In this document: one piece after another, positions 1-7,648 of the stretch
Position numbering within the stretch: position 1 is the first letter of the stretch
Layout of the letters: each line of letters begins with the position of its first letter
Source: Solirubrobacterales bacterium
GTDB lineage: Bacteria > Actinomycetota > Thermoleophilia > Solirubrobacterales > Solirubrobacteraceae
Direction of reading: 5' to 3'
Length of the DNA stretch: 64,000 bases
Assembly: GCA_027315115.1 (NCBI GenBank)
Contig: DAHUYQ010000006.1
Location: forward strand, 62,001-126,000
Notes under the pieces: generated by a model
What the model was told of the DNA's origin: nothing
Database searches by the model: none
Seen by the model: only the letters and a program-made list of their open reading frames with translations
Made by a program: the position numbers and the translations under genes

Positions 1-302
1 CAATGATCATCACCGCTGTGCTTGACCGAGTTCGTGATGAGGGCGGCGAGCCGGTCTTCTTGCTCAAGGGCGGCCTGGCGATGGAGTTGCGGCTACAACT
101 GCGAGCCCGCGCCACCGGCGACTACGACGCGGCGTTCAGGGCGCGGGCCGAGGAAGTGATCGACCGCCTCGACGAAGCGTTGGCTCAGCCTTGGAATAAC
201 TTCAACCTGACCCGCGACGCGCCCGAGACCATCCCCAACACGAAAGCGGTACGGCTTCGGTTGCGACTGAGCTACAAGGGCCGCACGTGGGGAAGCGTGA
301 AG
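1..302 (+). pseudogene. AbiEii-type nucleotidyltransferase fragment (edge of window, 3' end broken)
   Basis: The reading frame open from base 3 encodes about 100 residues that look like the AbiEii/AbiGii family. It has a KGGLAMELRL segment (family: GGTAL..R), then RATGDYDAAF (family: RxTxDiD) and LSYKGRTWGSVKLD (family: YKGRxWgsvklE). AbiEii proteins are nucleotidyltransferase toxins of abortive-infection or toxin-antitoxin pairs. After about base 302 the same frame becomes Arg-rich and loses all family resemblance, and the frame at 290-413 in another phase is no better. The gene therefore looks truncated or frameshifted. Its 5' end may lie outside the window. Bases 303-435 hold nothing else that I recognise. 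Confidence 0.5.
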
Positions 303-435
303 CTGGACCGCCGCTCTCGGCGCCGGTGCGCCCGCGGGGTCGGGAGCTGCCTCACCGGCGACGTTTGTATGCGAAACGCTCGACTCGTCGGCGACCAGCG
401 TCCCGCCATGGCCGCGACCGCGGTAGGGTGCAACG

Positions 436-603
436 ATGGCAAGGCAGACAGGCGTCGCGCTTTACGTGATCGCGCTGGTAGCCGTCGTGGTCGGCGTGGA
501 CGTCTTGTTCTTCCGAAATCGGTTCTGGGAGCGCCTGATGGTGAATGTCGGGATCGTCTTGGTGTTCGCGGCGTTCGGTCTGAGGTTCCTGAAGCGAGGG
601 TGA
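436..603 (+). CDS. small two-helix membrane protein
   Basis: An ATG at 436 opens a 55-residue protein. It has two strongly hydrophobic helices, at about residues 6-24 (start of helix VALYVIALVAVVVGVDVLF) and 35-50 (MVNVGIVLVFAAFGLRF). They are separated by an FFRNRFWERL basic/aromatic turn, and the protein ends in LKRG. This N-out/basic-loop pattern is typical of tiny actinobacterial membrane proteins of unknown function, and I recall similar Streptomyces proteins. The frame has high third-position GC. There is no clear partner: the upstream gene is a broken AbiEii fragment and the DUF899 gene starts 136 bases downstream. The function is not known. Confidence 0.6.
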   Translation: MARQTGVALYVIALVAVVVGVDVLFFRNRFWERLMVNVGIVLVFAAFGLRFLKRG

Positions 604-739
604 GCCGTCGTGTCCTCTGGGGAGAGCGGGTGGTCGATGGTCTCCAATGGGCGCTCTGGTCGTCTCGCTGAGGGCGGGCTTCCGGGCCGACTCGGCCGCG
701 TGGCCGCAGGACGGTCACAGACCGAGGCAAGGAGCAAGC

Positions 740-1501
740 ATGAACAGCGAGAATCGCGATCCCTCACGAGACGGGATCACCGATGCCTCCACCCCGGCCG
801 TGGTCGATCGGGCCACGTTTCAGGCGCAACTGGACGCCCTGCGGGCGCGCGAGAAGGCGCACACCCGGGCGGGCGACGCGATCGCCGCTGCCCGGCGGCG
901 ACTGCCGATGGTCGAGTTGGACGCCGCGACTCGCCTGACCGGGCCGCACGGGCCGCTCACGCTGCTCGACGCCTTCGAGGGCCGCAGGCAGCTCATCGCC
1001 TACTACTTCATGTGGTACGACGGCAAGCCCGCCCCCGAGCAGTGCGAGGGCTGCACCCGCTACACGACGCAGATCGGCGAGCTCTCCTACCTGCACGATC
1101 GCGACATCACCTACGCCACCTTCTGCCAGGGCCCCTATGAGGAGAGCGTGCGCTACCGCGACTTCATGGGCTGGGATCTGCCCTGGTACTCAGTCCAGGA
1201 GTCGCTCGACACGCTCCTGACCGGCCGCCGGGTCGGCATGTTCCACCTGGTGTGCTACCTGCGCGACGGCAACCGGGTGTTCGAGACCTACTGGACCAAC
1301 GGCCGCGGCGCCGAGGCGATGGACTACAGCTACGCGCTGATGGACCTGACTGTCTACGGACGCCAAGAGACCTGGGAGGACTCGCCCGCGGGCTGGCCGC
1401 GGCGCGGCGACTACAACTACCGTGCCAACGGGCGGCCGATCGCCCAATGGTCCCGGATCGAAGCCGGGCGCTCCGACGACCTCGGAAGCACGGCGGCGTG
1501 A
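740..1501 (+). CDS. DUF899 family thioredoxin-like protein
   Basis: This is a 253-residue DUF899 protein, a thioredoxin-fold family of unknown substrate that is common in actinobacteria and proteobacteria. Diagnostic segments are IAYYFMWYDGKPAPEQCEGC (the C-x2-C lies at the redox position of the fold), GPYEESVRYRDFMGW, and a conserved end with YSYALMDLTVYGRQETWEDSP. The start at 740 is preferred over an in-frame upstream start at 647 because GGAG (731-734) sits 5 bases ahead of it and family similarity begins there. It is likely cytosolic. It stands alone between the small membrane protein and the convergent wHTH gene. Confidence 0.85.
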   Translation: MNSENRDPSRDGITDASTPAVVDRATFQAQLDALRAREKAHTRAGDAIAAARRRLPMVELDAATRLTGPHGPLTLLDAFEGRRQLIAYYFMWYDGKPAPEQCEGCTRYTTQIGELSYLHDRDITYATFCQGPYEESVRYRDFMGWDLPWYSVQESLDTLLTGRRVGMFHLVCYLRDGNRVFETYWTNGRGAEAMDYSYALMDLTVYGRQETWEDSPAGWPRRGDYNYRANGRPIAQWSRIEAGRSDDLGSTAA

Positions 1502-1591
1502 CCGAGCCGGCGCTGGTCTGAACGAGACCGAGCGAGCGGCCTGATGCTGCGGGCGCGCCAGATGAGCGGATCGTGCGGCGGCCGAGCTCCC

Positions 1592-1855
1592 TCACTGGCA
1601 GCCTGTGAGGTGGTGGGTGTGTTGGGCTGCTCTGGTGATCTTCCATAGCTGGTCGCAGCGGTGTACGACTCCGGCGCTGCGGAGTCTGCCGAGGCTGTCC
1701 AGCAGCGCGACTCGCTCGAGGTGGCTCAGTTCGGTGGCGATCTCGTCGACCGACCACAGCGTCTGGTCGTCGCCGATCAGCTTGATCACCGCGGCGTCGA
1801 TCTCCTCTTCTGCCCAGGGCTGATGGGTGGTGGGGGATGTGTTCCCGTGCTGCAT
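1592..1855 (-). CDS. small winged-helix-like regulator
   Basis: This is an 87-residue protein with a helix-turn-helix-like core. WSVDEIATELSHLERVALLD is followed by LGRLRSAGVVHRCDQLWKIT, which resembles the recognition helix and beta-wing of MarR/LexA-type winged helices. An in-frame start at 1936 would lie inside the promoter, so I chose the ATG at 1855. That start has GAAAGGA about 10 bases upstream and a roughly 60-base leader. The gene is divergent from the XRE gene at 1971, and the shared region carries repeated ATAGTC half-sites. I infer that it is a regulator paired with the XRE protein. It could instead be an antitoxin-like accessory. Confidence 0.55.
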   Translation of the reverse strand: MQHGNTSPTTHQPWAEEEIDAAVIKLIGDDQTLWSVDEIATELSHLERVALLDSLGRLRSAGVVHRCDQLWKITRAAQHTHHLTGCQ

Positions 1856-1924
1856 GGGAAGGGCATCCTTTCGGTGCCTGGCCCGCGGCAGTCCTTGCCG
1901 AGGGCGCTTGATGGACAGTCGATA

Positions 1925-1953
1925 CTTATAGTCCATAGACCGATAGTCGTCAA
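1925..1953 (-). promoter_or_regulatory. sigma-70-type promoter for the wHTH gene
   Basis: Read on the minus strand there is a TTGACG -35 box (1953-1948), exactly 17 bases, then TATAAG (1930-1925) as the -10 box. This is close to consensus in a region that is AT-rich for this genome. It points at the gene starting at 1855. Confidence 0.65.
1928..1948. promoter_or_regulatory. three ATAG(T/A)C repeats, candidate operator
   Basis: ATAGTC at 1928-1933, ATAGAC at 1935-1940 and ATAGTC at 1943-1948 lie in direct order with 7-8 base spacing, within the -10/-35 interval of the minus-strand promoter. Binding here would block that promoter. The divergent XRE protein is the obvious candidate ligand, but this is inference. 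Confidence 0.4.
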
Positions 1954-1970
1954 GGGGCGATGCTTCAGGG

Positions 1971-2219
1971 GTGCCGATCCGCTCTCCCGCCCATGCCGCG
2001 TTTGGTCAGGCCGTGCGCGACGCCCGCGGCCGGCGGGGCGTCTCCCAGGAAGCGCTCGGGCATGAGTGCGGCCTTGATCGCACCTACATCAGCGGGATCG
2101 AGCGCGGCGAGCGCAACCCCAGCCTCACCAACGTCCTGAAGATCGCCAAGGCGCTGGACGTCACCGCCGCGGACCTGCACGCCCGAGCCGACACGATCCT
2201 CGCCGCCTGGGGGCGGTAG
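1971..2219 (+). CDS. XRE-family helix-turn-helix regulator
   Basis: This is an 82-residue protein consisting of a single HTH_3/Cro-C1 domain. FGQAVRDARGRRGVSQEAL is followed by the recognition segment CGLDRTYISGIERGERNPS and then LTNVLKIAKALDVTAADL. It starts with GTG at 1971. Such stand-alone XRE proteins often repress neighbouring mobile, defence or restriction-type genes. The gene is divergent from the wHTH gene. The ATPase gene downstream (2308-3564) is convergent, so they are not co-transcribed. Confidence 0.85.
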   Translation: MPIRSPAHAAFGQAVRDARGRRGVSQEALGHECGLDRTYISGIERGERNPSLTNVLKIAKALDVTAADLHARADTILAAWGR

Positions 2220-2307
2220 ACGGGTTGGGGCGATCGGCCCCTGCACGCTCGACGGTTTCCAGCAGTCCAGCGGAGCGAAGTCACAAGGCCGCCCTTGGGT
2301 CATCGGA

Positions 2308-3564
2308 TTACTGTTGGTGCTCCACCCACAGCCCGCTCAGCGGGACGGCCCATATGCGGTCTCCGAACGGCAGCGTCTGCTCGCTCGCGCAGAGAACGAT
2401 GCCTGCCTTGAACCTCTCGCCCATGCGGTCGCGTAGCTTTTGCAAGGCGCGCACGTCGCTGCGGCTCGCGGATGCGGCGGCCTTGACCTCAATCGCGGCG
2501 ATCTCTCCGGAGCGGCTCTCGAGCACGAGATCGATCTCTTCCTCGCGCTGGCGGTAGTGGTAGGCGGTGGTGTCGATCGCGGCCCACTCGGCATGCTTGA
2601 GCACCTCGGTGACCACGAAGTTCTCGAGCGCCTTGCCGGTCACCTGATCGTCGGTCGCGATACGTCGCTCGTTGGCGCCCAGCAGGTAGGCCAGCAGCCC
2701 GGAGTCGACGAGGTACGCCTTCGGAGCGTGTGTCTCGCGCGCAGCGATTCCCGGCCGCCAGGCCGGCAGGATGCGCACGAGGAAGATCGTCTGCAGCAGG
2801 CCGATGTACTCGCTCACTGTGTCGTCGGTCAACTTGAGCTTGGCGGCGAGCGCGCGATAGGAGAGAACGTTCGCGGCCTGCGCGGCCAGCAGCCGCAGCA
2901 GCCTTGGCATCTCGGTGAGCTTGCGTGCGTCGGTTATCTCGCGGAGGTCTCTGTCGAGCGTCGTGTCTATGTAGCTCGCGAACCATCGCGCTCGTCGACG
3001 CCCATCGCGTATGCGCGCCTCCGGGAATCCACCGGCAGCAACTCGTGCCACGAACGCCTGCCGGCCGACTGTGGCGCCCGTGATTCGGGGTGGCTCGCCG
3101 GCGAACAGGGCGTCGACTATGTTCGTGCTGGTCCCAGAGATCTCGCTTTGCGAGAGTGGCCACAGCGAGATCGTCTCCATGCGCCCCGTGAGCGCGTCCT
3201 TGACCTTCCTTGCGGTGTGCACATTGGCCGATCCGGTGAGCAGGAAGCGGCCCGGTGCGCGATCGCGGTCAACCGCGTCCTTGATTGCAAGCAGCAGGTC
3301 CGGCGCACGCTGGATCTCGTCGATGAAAACGGGGCCCTCCAGGTCCGCGACGAATCCGTCCGGGTCCCCGAGCGCCGCCTCGCGCGTCGCACGATTGTCG
3401 AGGCTGAGCTCCCGCGCTGGATGACCGCTGCGCACGATCGTCCTGGCCAGGGTGCTCTTCCCGACCTGCCTGGCGCCGGCGACGAAGACGACGCGAGTAT
3501 CCGCCAGCGCTTCGAGCACGAGCGGCTGCGCGTACCGGACGAAGACCTCATCCGAGATGGGCAT
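2308..3564 (-). CDS. ATP-binding protein, AAA_14 plus DUF4143
   Basis: This is a 418-residue protein of the widespread AAA_14/DUF4143 family. The N-terminal P-loop is VAGARQVGKSTLA (residues about 29-41). A Walker B-like GPVFIDEIQRAPDLL follows at about 76-90, and the sensor-like FLLTGSANV at about 105. The C-terminal DUF4143 half has the family's ALENFVVTEVLKH and the nuclease-like REEEIDLVLESRSGEIAAIEVKAA (D-x-n-ExK arrangement, about residues 343-362). The natural role of the family is not settled, and members are common in accessory DNA. The gene is single, with 22-bp repeats upstream of its start. Confidence 0.9.
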   Translation of the reverse strand: MPISDEVFVRYAQPLVLEALADTRVVFVAGARQVGKSTLARTIVRSGHPARELSLDNRATREAALGDPDGFVADLEGPVFIDEIQRAPDLLLAIKDAVDRDRAPGRFLLTGSANVHTARKVKDALTGRMETISLWPLSQSEISGTSTNIVDALFAGEPPRITGATVGRQAFVARVAAGGFPEARIRDGRRRARWFASYIDTTLDRDLREITDARKLTEMPRLLRLLAAQAANVLSYRALAAKLKLTDDTVSEYIGLLQTIFLVRILPAWRPGIAARETHAPKAYLVDSGLLAYLLGANERRIATDDQVTGKALENFVVTEVLKHAEWAAIDTTAYHYRQREEEIDLVLESRSGEIAAIEVKAAASASRSDVRALQKLRDRMGERFKAGIVLCASEQTLPFGDRIWAVPLSGLWVEHQQ

Positions 3565-3595
3565 GTGGGGGCAGATGGGGAGTTTGTGTGTGGCA

Positions 3596-3650
3596 GATGC
3601 CGATTAGTCTACCGGTGGATGCCGATTAGTCTGCCGGTGGATGCCGATTG
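3596..3650. repeat. 22-bp tandem repeat, 2.5 copies
   Basis: The unit GATGCCGATTAGTCTACCGGTG occurs at 3596-3617, again with one change at 3618-3639, and as an 11-base partial copy at 3640-3650. It lies 32 bases upstream of the start of the minus-strand DUF4143 ATPase gene, so it could carry regulatory sites or be a simple duplication. There are no spacers, so it is not a CRISPR. Confidence 0.75.
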
Positions 3651-3751
3651 GCCAAGAGGCAGATGACGACTGCCTTGCCCCGCGAATGCGGCGCGAGACG
3701 ACGGCGACGAGCGTTGCGAGCGGTAGCGCCGGGCAGCCGTCGCCGGCTCGC

Positions 3752-4440
3752 TCATTCCGTCCGCGAGAACCCGCGGATGGCCAGCGCGATGAAGATCACG
3801 ATGAAGACGACGACGATCGCGAGCTCTGCGCCGATCGAGAGCGTGTGGCCGAAGACCTCCACGCTGGAGGGAAAGCGCGCTCGTGCGCTGGCGGGCATGT
3901 TCTGCGCGGCGAAGATGACCTGGCGCAGCGGCGCGACGGCGTAGGTGAGCGGGTTGATGTGCGTGAGCACGGTCAGCCAGCCGGGCAGGTTGTTGAGCGG
4001 GAAGAGCGCGCCCGAGAGGAAGATCATCGGGAACAGCAGCATCTGCATCACGACCTGGAAGCCTTCCATGCGTTCGATGTGGGTGGCGACGAACACGCCG
4101 AAGGCGGTCAGCGCGATCGCCATCAGCAGCTCCAGGCCGATCACCTCCAGCACCAGCAGGAGGGTGAGGCGCACGCCGACCAGCGGCGCCAGCACCAGCA
4201 TGATCGTGCCCTGGGCCGCCGCCACCGTCGCGCCGCCCGCCGTCTTGCCGATCGCCAGGGAGGCGCGGCTCGTGGGGGCCACGAGCATCTCGCGCAGGAA
4301 GCCGACTCGCCGAAGCGCCTGACCAGGTCGCGCACGGCGACGATCGCCTCCGGGCGGCCCTTCGGCGCGCCTGCCGTGCGGTCTTCGATCGCGATCGCGG
4401 CCATCGATGCGAGTCTCGCGGTCCGGGGCGCGCCGGTCAT
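3752..4440 (-). pseudogene. deletion-fused remnant of a DrrAB-type ABC exporter
   Basis: The last ~185 residues, from FLREMLVAPTSRASLAIGKT onward, are the C-terminal part of an ABC-2 type (DrrB-like) permease. They have membrane helices around IMLVLAPLVGVRLTLLLVLE, FPMIFLSGALFPLNNLPGWL and a final hydrophobic helix ending IRGFSRTE. Upstream, in a different frame (about 4440-4306), lie the first ~45 residues of an ABC ATPase, ending IVAVRDLVRRFGE, where a Walker A should follow. The two join at about 4303-4312, and the whole nucleotide-binding core plus the permease N-terminus is missing. I read this as one deletion through a drrA-drrB operon. It should be non-functional. Confidence 0.75.
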
Positions 4441-4535
4441 CCGCAGCGCCAACGGGTTCGCGGCGCGGGAAGACTACGTAAAGCGTCGCGCGGGCGCCGG
4501 GGGAGCGCCGGCCGGCGGACCTTCGGCGCCGGCCC

Positions 4536-6827
4536 TCAACTCCCGAACCCAACCTGCTGGCGCCTCAACCCCAGCATCTTCGCCTTGGCCTCGGCGGCGA
4601 GCTGCTCTATCCAGGACTCGGGCGAGAGCTCTTCCCCAAGCATCTGCGCCTGGCGCTTGACCGTCGCGAAGTCGCCGGGCGCGAGGTCGTTGATGGCGCC
4701 CAGCGCCTGCCTGATCTCCTCCGCGCGCGCGGGATCGGCGCTCGGGTCGAACCCGCTCTCGGTGCAGAACATCGACCACGCCTGCTCCTGGCGCAGCGAC
4801 TTGAACTCGAGCTTCCAGGTGAAGCGGCGCATCGCCGCCGCGTCGATCGAGTCCATCAGGTTCGTCGCCGCGACGAAGATCCCCTCGAAGCGCTCCATGC
4901 GTTGGAGCAGCTCGTTGACCTGTGTCACCTCCCAGTGGGCACGTGCGAGGCTGCGATCGCGCAGGAACGAGTCCGCCTCGTCGAGAAACAGCAGCGCCCC
5001 CTCGTTCTCTGCCTCGGTGAACATCTTCGAGATCTGCTGCTCCGTCTCGCCGAGCCACATCGACAGAAGCTCGGATGCCGAGCGCATCAGAATCGGCAGG
5101 TCCAGCTCGACGGCGATCTGCTCGGCGAGCTGCGTCTTGCCGGCGCCAGGCAGGCCCCAGAAGCAGAGCGAGCCCGCCGGGCGCTTGCGTAGAGACGCGA
5201 TGATCTGCTGCGGCGTGAAGCGCCCGGCGATGTTGAGTAGCTCGAGGTCGTAGCCCGTGACGGAGTCCCGTATTCCCTCGGTGCGGTCACGACCGAGGAC
5301 CTTCTGGCTGTGGGCGACCGCGCGCTTGATCACCTGCTCTCGCTCTGCGTCCAGCCGCTCCCGGCGTCTGCCGGGCGCATCGTGTGGCGCATCGTGCGAC
5401 GCATCGTCGCCGAGCACGATCAGACGGGCGAGCTCGGCGGCCTGACGGACCTGCTGCTCGCCGAGCAGGCTGTACTTCGCGAGGTCGCGCTCCAGGCGTG
5501 AGGAGAGGCCGAAGTCCGAGATCACCTGCGCGACGCGCGCCCGCCGCTCCGCGCGCGAGCCGGTCAGCGCTTCGCAGTGGAAGAGGAAGGCGCCCAGGTT
5601 GCGCTCCGAGAGCTGCCGCGCGCGGTCGGTCAGCCAGACGCAGCGCACGCGGCTTCCCGTCAAGCCCTCGTCGGAGGCGCGCTCAGGGTCGTCGGCGTAT
5701 GCGAGGTCGGCGTCGTCGAAGTCGAAGTCGAAGAGGTGCAACACGGTGCGACGCCGGGAGGCGAGCGCCTCGTGGGCACGATCGACGACCAGCACCGCGT
5801 CCGCGCTGGACCGCTCCACGTGGCGTTGGGCGATGTAGGTCCAGGTCGGCAAGTCGCCTGCCGCGACGTGCCTCGTCACGACGGCGTGTCCCTCGACGCC
5901 CTCGTCCTGGAGCAGCCGCGCCATCATGTCGCGCTTGTCGACCGTCTTTGGGCCGTAGACGAGCGCGTGCACGCCGCGATCGGCGGGCAGCGGCTTGCGG
6001 AGCAGGCCAAGGAGGATCTGCCTGTCGTCCTCGTGCAGTCGTCCGAGGGACCCTGTCGAGGGTGAGGGGCACAGCGGCTTGACGAATCGCTCGAGCAGCG
6101 CGGCGTCGTCCTCGGCCGGCTCTGCGAGCGTCGCGCCCAGATGGCTCGACGGCCCCTGCACCCGCAGCGGACGCTCCTTGACGTTCAGCAGGCCCGAGCG
6201 CACCAGCGCGCCTTGCTCCGACAGCGCCGAGACCACCTCTGGCTCCGGGTGGCCAAGTGCCGCTCCAAGCACTGTCTTGGTGGCCTGGTCGGCGCCCATC
6301 AGCAGCTCGAACAACTGAGAGAATCCGGGCCGAGCGCGGCCGATCTGGAACGCGAGCACCTTGCGCTCCGCCGCGTTCAGATCCAGCAGCGCCGCGATGC
6401 GGTCGATGTTCTCGTCCAGAGCGGTAAGGAACCGGGAGGACTCGACCTCCGCCGCACGCGCCCAGTCGCGCAGCGCGTTCTGGAACGCATCCCGATCCCG
6501 CTCGATCAGTCCGAACGCGCTGCTGCCGCGCAGGTACAGGCGGACGAAGCGTCCGCTGGTGCGCTCGCCGAACTGGCGCTGGAGGTCCTTCAACGTGGGC
6601 AGCAGCTTCTCGTCGGCCGCGCCCGCCTCGCGGCTCTCGCCGGCGAGCGGCTCGGGCGGGGAGACGGCCGCCGCGCAGCTCGCGTAGAGCAACGCGAACA
6701 GATGAGGGTCCGCGGCGAGCAGCCAGCCGAAGCCGGGGCTCTGCGCCAGTCGCAGCGTCCACGCCGCCATCTGCTGCGCGCCGGGCGTTTCAAGGGGGTT
6801 CTCAGATGGGTTGTGTGAATCGCTCAT
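4536..6827 (-). CDS. large AAA+ ATPase with a degenerate first and an intact second ATPase domain
   Basis: This is a 763-residue protein. The C-terminal AAA+ module is intact: Walker A GLPGAGKTQ (about residues 561-569), Walker B ALLFLDEADSF (about 610-620), sensor-1 FVAATNLMDSI and the arginine-rich AAAMRRFTWKLEF. A mid-protein region (GVHALVYGPKTVDKRDMMARL, then ADAVLVVDRAHEAL) looks like a first P-loop domain that has lost the GKT motif. The N-terminus is helical with no signal peptide. The architecture resembles two-domain AAA ATPases of uncharacterised accessory systems, and no substrate can be assigned. Its divergent neighbour at 6860 is a broken toxin-antitoxin module. The start at 6827 follows GAGCATGAGCG-type sequence without a strong RBS. 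Confidence 0.8.
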   Translation of the reverse strand: MSDSHNPSENPLETPGAQQMAAWTLRLAQSPGFGWLLAADPHLFALLYASCAAAVSPPEPLAGESREAGAADEKLLPTLKDLQRQFGERTSGRFVRLYLRGSSAFGLIERDRDAFQNALRDWARAAEVESSRFLTALDENIDRIAALLDLNAAERKVLAFQIGRARPGFSQLFELLMGADQATKTVLGAALGHPEPEVVSALSEQGALVRSGLLNVKERPLRVQGPSSHLGATLAEPAEDDAALLERFVKPLCPSPSTGSLGRLHEDDRQILLGLLRKPLPADRGVHALVYGPKTVDKRDMMARLLQDEGVEGHAVVTRHVAAGDLPTWTYIAQRHVERSSADAVLVVDRAHEALASRRRTVLHLFDFDFDDADLAYADDPERASDEGLTGSRVRCVWLTDRARQLSERNLGAFLFHCEALTGSRAERRARVAQVISDFGLSSRLERDLAKYSLLGEQQVRQAAELARLIVLGDDASHDAPHDAPGRRRERLDAEREQVIKRAVAHSQKVLGRDRTEGIRDSVTGYDLELLNIAGRFTPQQIIASLRKRPAGSLCFWGLPGAGKTQLAEQIAVELDLPILMRSASELLSMWLGETEQQISKMFTEAENEGALLFLDEADSFLRDRSLARAHWEVTQVNELLQRMERFEGIFVAATNLMDSIDAAAMRRFTWKLEFKSLRQEQAWSMFCTESGFDPSADPARAEEIRQALGAINDLAPGDFATVKRQAQMLGEELSPESWIEQLAAEAKAKMLGLRRQQVGFGS

Positions 6828-6859
6828 GCTCGCTTGGGGGTACGATTGGTAGGCGGACT

Positions 6860-7120
6860 ATGAGTATCGCATACAGTTGTCACATGTGCGGCGCCGCCCG
6901 CCGCCGGCTGCACGGCCTTCGCGCAGCGGTCGGCTCGCGCGAGCGCAACGCAAGGCCTGTGCGCCGCCTCGCGCTCGTCGGAGCAGACGCGGAGATGCGT
7001 GCCGGCGTGGAGCGCCGGAAGGCGGCGGAGGCGCTGCTGAGCGCGATGGACAGCGGGGCGTCTGACTTTGGCCTGGATGCGATCGATCGGCTGAACTGGC
7101 CGGCCGCCGCGGACTGTTGA
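6860..7120 (+). CDS. probable antitoxin of a decayed VapBC-type module
   Basis: This frame of about 86 codons has strongly coding third-position GC from about 6884 on and ends LDAIDRLNWPAAADC. Its stop overlaps, as TTGA, a second frame that begins like a PIN-domain toxin. That arrangement is the usual antitoxin/toxin coupling. The start is uncertain: ATG 6860 or ATG 6884. The sequence just before (GTATCGCATAC at 6863-6873) is AT-rich with a small palindrome and could be an operator shared with the divergent AAA ATPase. I do not recognise the DNA-binding family. Confidence 0.45.
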   Translation: MSIAYSCHMCGAARRRLHGLRAAVGSRERNARPVRRLALVGADAEMRAGVERRKAAEALLSAMDSGASDFGLDAIDRLNWPAAADC

Positions 7121-7236
7121 GCGCGCAGCTGTGGAACGGCGAGGGCACCGTACTCGCCGACACGTCAGCTTGGATGGCTGCTCGTCGCGACGTCGATGGC
7201 GGACGGATTAGGAATGCATTGGGGGGCAGATTATGA
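7117..7236 (+). pseudogene. truncated PIN-domain (VapC) toxin
   Basis: Starting at a TTG that overlaps the upstream stop, the frame encodes LSAQLWNGEGTVLADTSAW and then MAARR. VLADTSAW is the hallmark N-terminal strand of PIN-domain ribonucleases, with the first catalytic aspartate. After about 25 residues the similarity is lost and a stop follows at 7236. An intact VapC has about 130 residues with three more acidic positions. The toxin is therefore dead, and the sequence is a relic. Confidence 0.6.
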
Positions 7237-7333
7237 ATATGGCCGAGGTGCCTTCCGCCGAGAGGTGAGGCGCGCAGCGGACCGACTCGACTCGCGGGGC
7301 GAGTTGGACGGGTGGCATGTGGCGGGTGGTACC

Positions 7334-7570
7334 GTGCGTCGCGTGGTCAAGACCAGCGTCTATCTCGACTCCGACGTCGACCATGCGCTTGCGCGCATGG
7401 CTGCCGCGCAGGGCACGACGAAGGCTGCCTTGATCTGCGATGCGCCGGCGAAGGCGACCGCCGCCGCTCCGAGGCCGCGCCCGCGCGCAGCGGGCGTCTT
7501 CGAAGGGCACGGCGATCTCGCGCGCAACGCAGACGACTATCTGGCGCGGACCGGATTCGGCGAGCGTTGA
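7334..7570 (+). CDS. ribbon-helix-helix VapB-type antitoxin (orphan)
   Basis: This is a 78-residue protein (GTG 7334; GTG 7343 is equally possible). It opens with KTSVYLDSDVDHALARMAAA followed by GTTKAALI, the beta-strand and two helices of an RHH/CopG DNA-binding domain. The tail FEGHGDLARNADDYLARTGFGER resembles VapB toxin-binding ends. The stop overlaps a TTG that starts a toxin-like frame. The cognate toxin is only a 23-codon remnant, so this antitoxin is an orphan and may only repress its own locus. Confidence 0.7.
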   Translation: MRRVVKTSVYLDSDVDHALARMAAAQGTTKAALICDAPAKATAAAPRPRPRAAGVFEGHGDLARNADDYLARTGFGER

Positions 7571-7638
7571 TCGTTCTCTACACGCCCATGCACGACCAAG
7601 ACGGCGCATTCAAGCTGCTCCCCTACGACATCGGATAG
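7567..7638 (+). pseudogene. VapC N-terminal remnant
   Basis: From a TTG overlapping the VapB stop (TTGA), the frame reads LIVLYTPMHDQDGAFKLL and then PYDIG to a stop at 7638. The opening IVLY is how many VapC toxins begin (IVLYADTSAL), but the first catalytic Asp and everything after it are gone. This is a second broken PIN toxin within 500 bases of the first. Confidence 0.45.
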
Positions 7639-7648
7639 AGCCTCATCT

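Noticed and set aside
1856-1936. Longer start for the wHTH gene at 1936
   Set aside because: The start codon would lie upstream of the -10 box of its own promoter; ATG 1855 has an RBS.
3596-3650. Possible CRISPR or iteron array
   Set aside because: The 22-bp units are directly adjacent with no spacers, there are only 2.5 copies, and no Cas or Rep gene is near.
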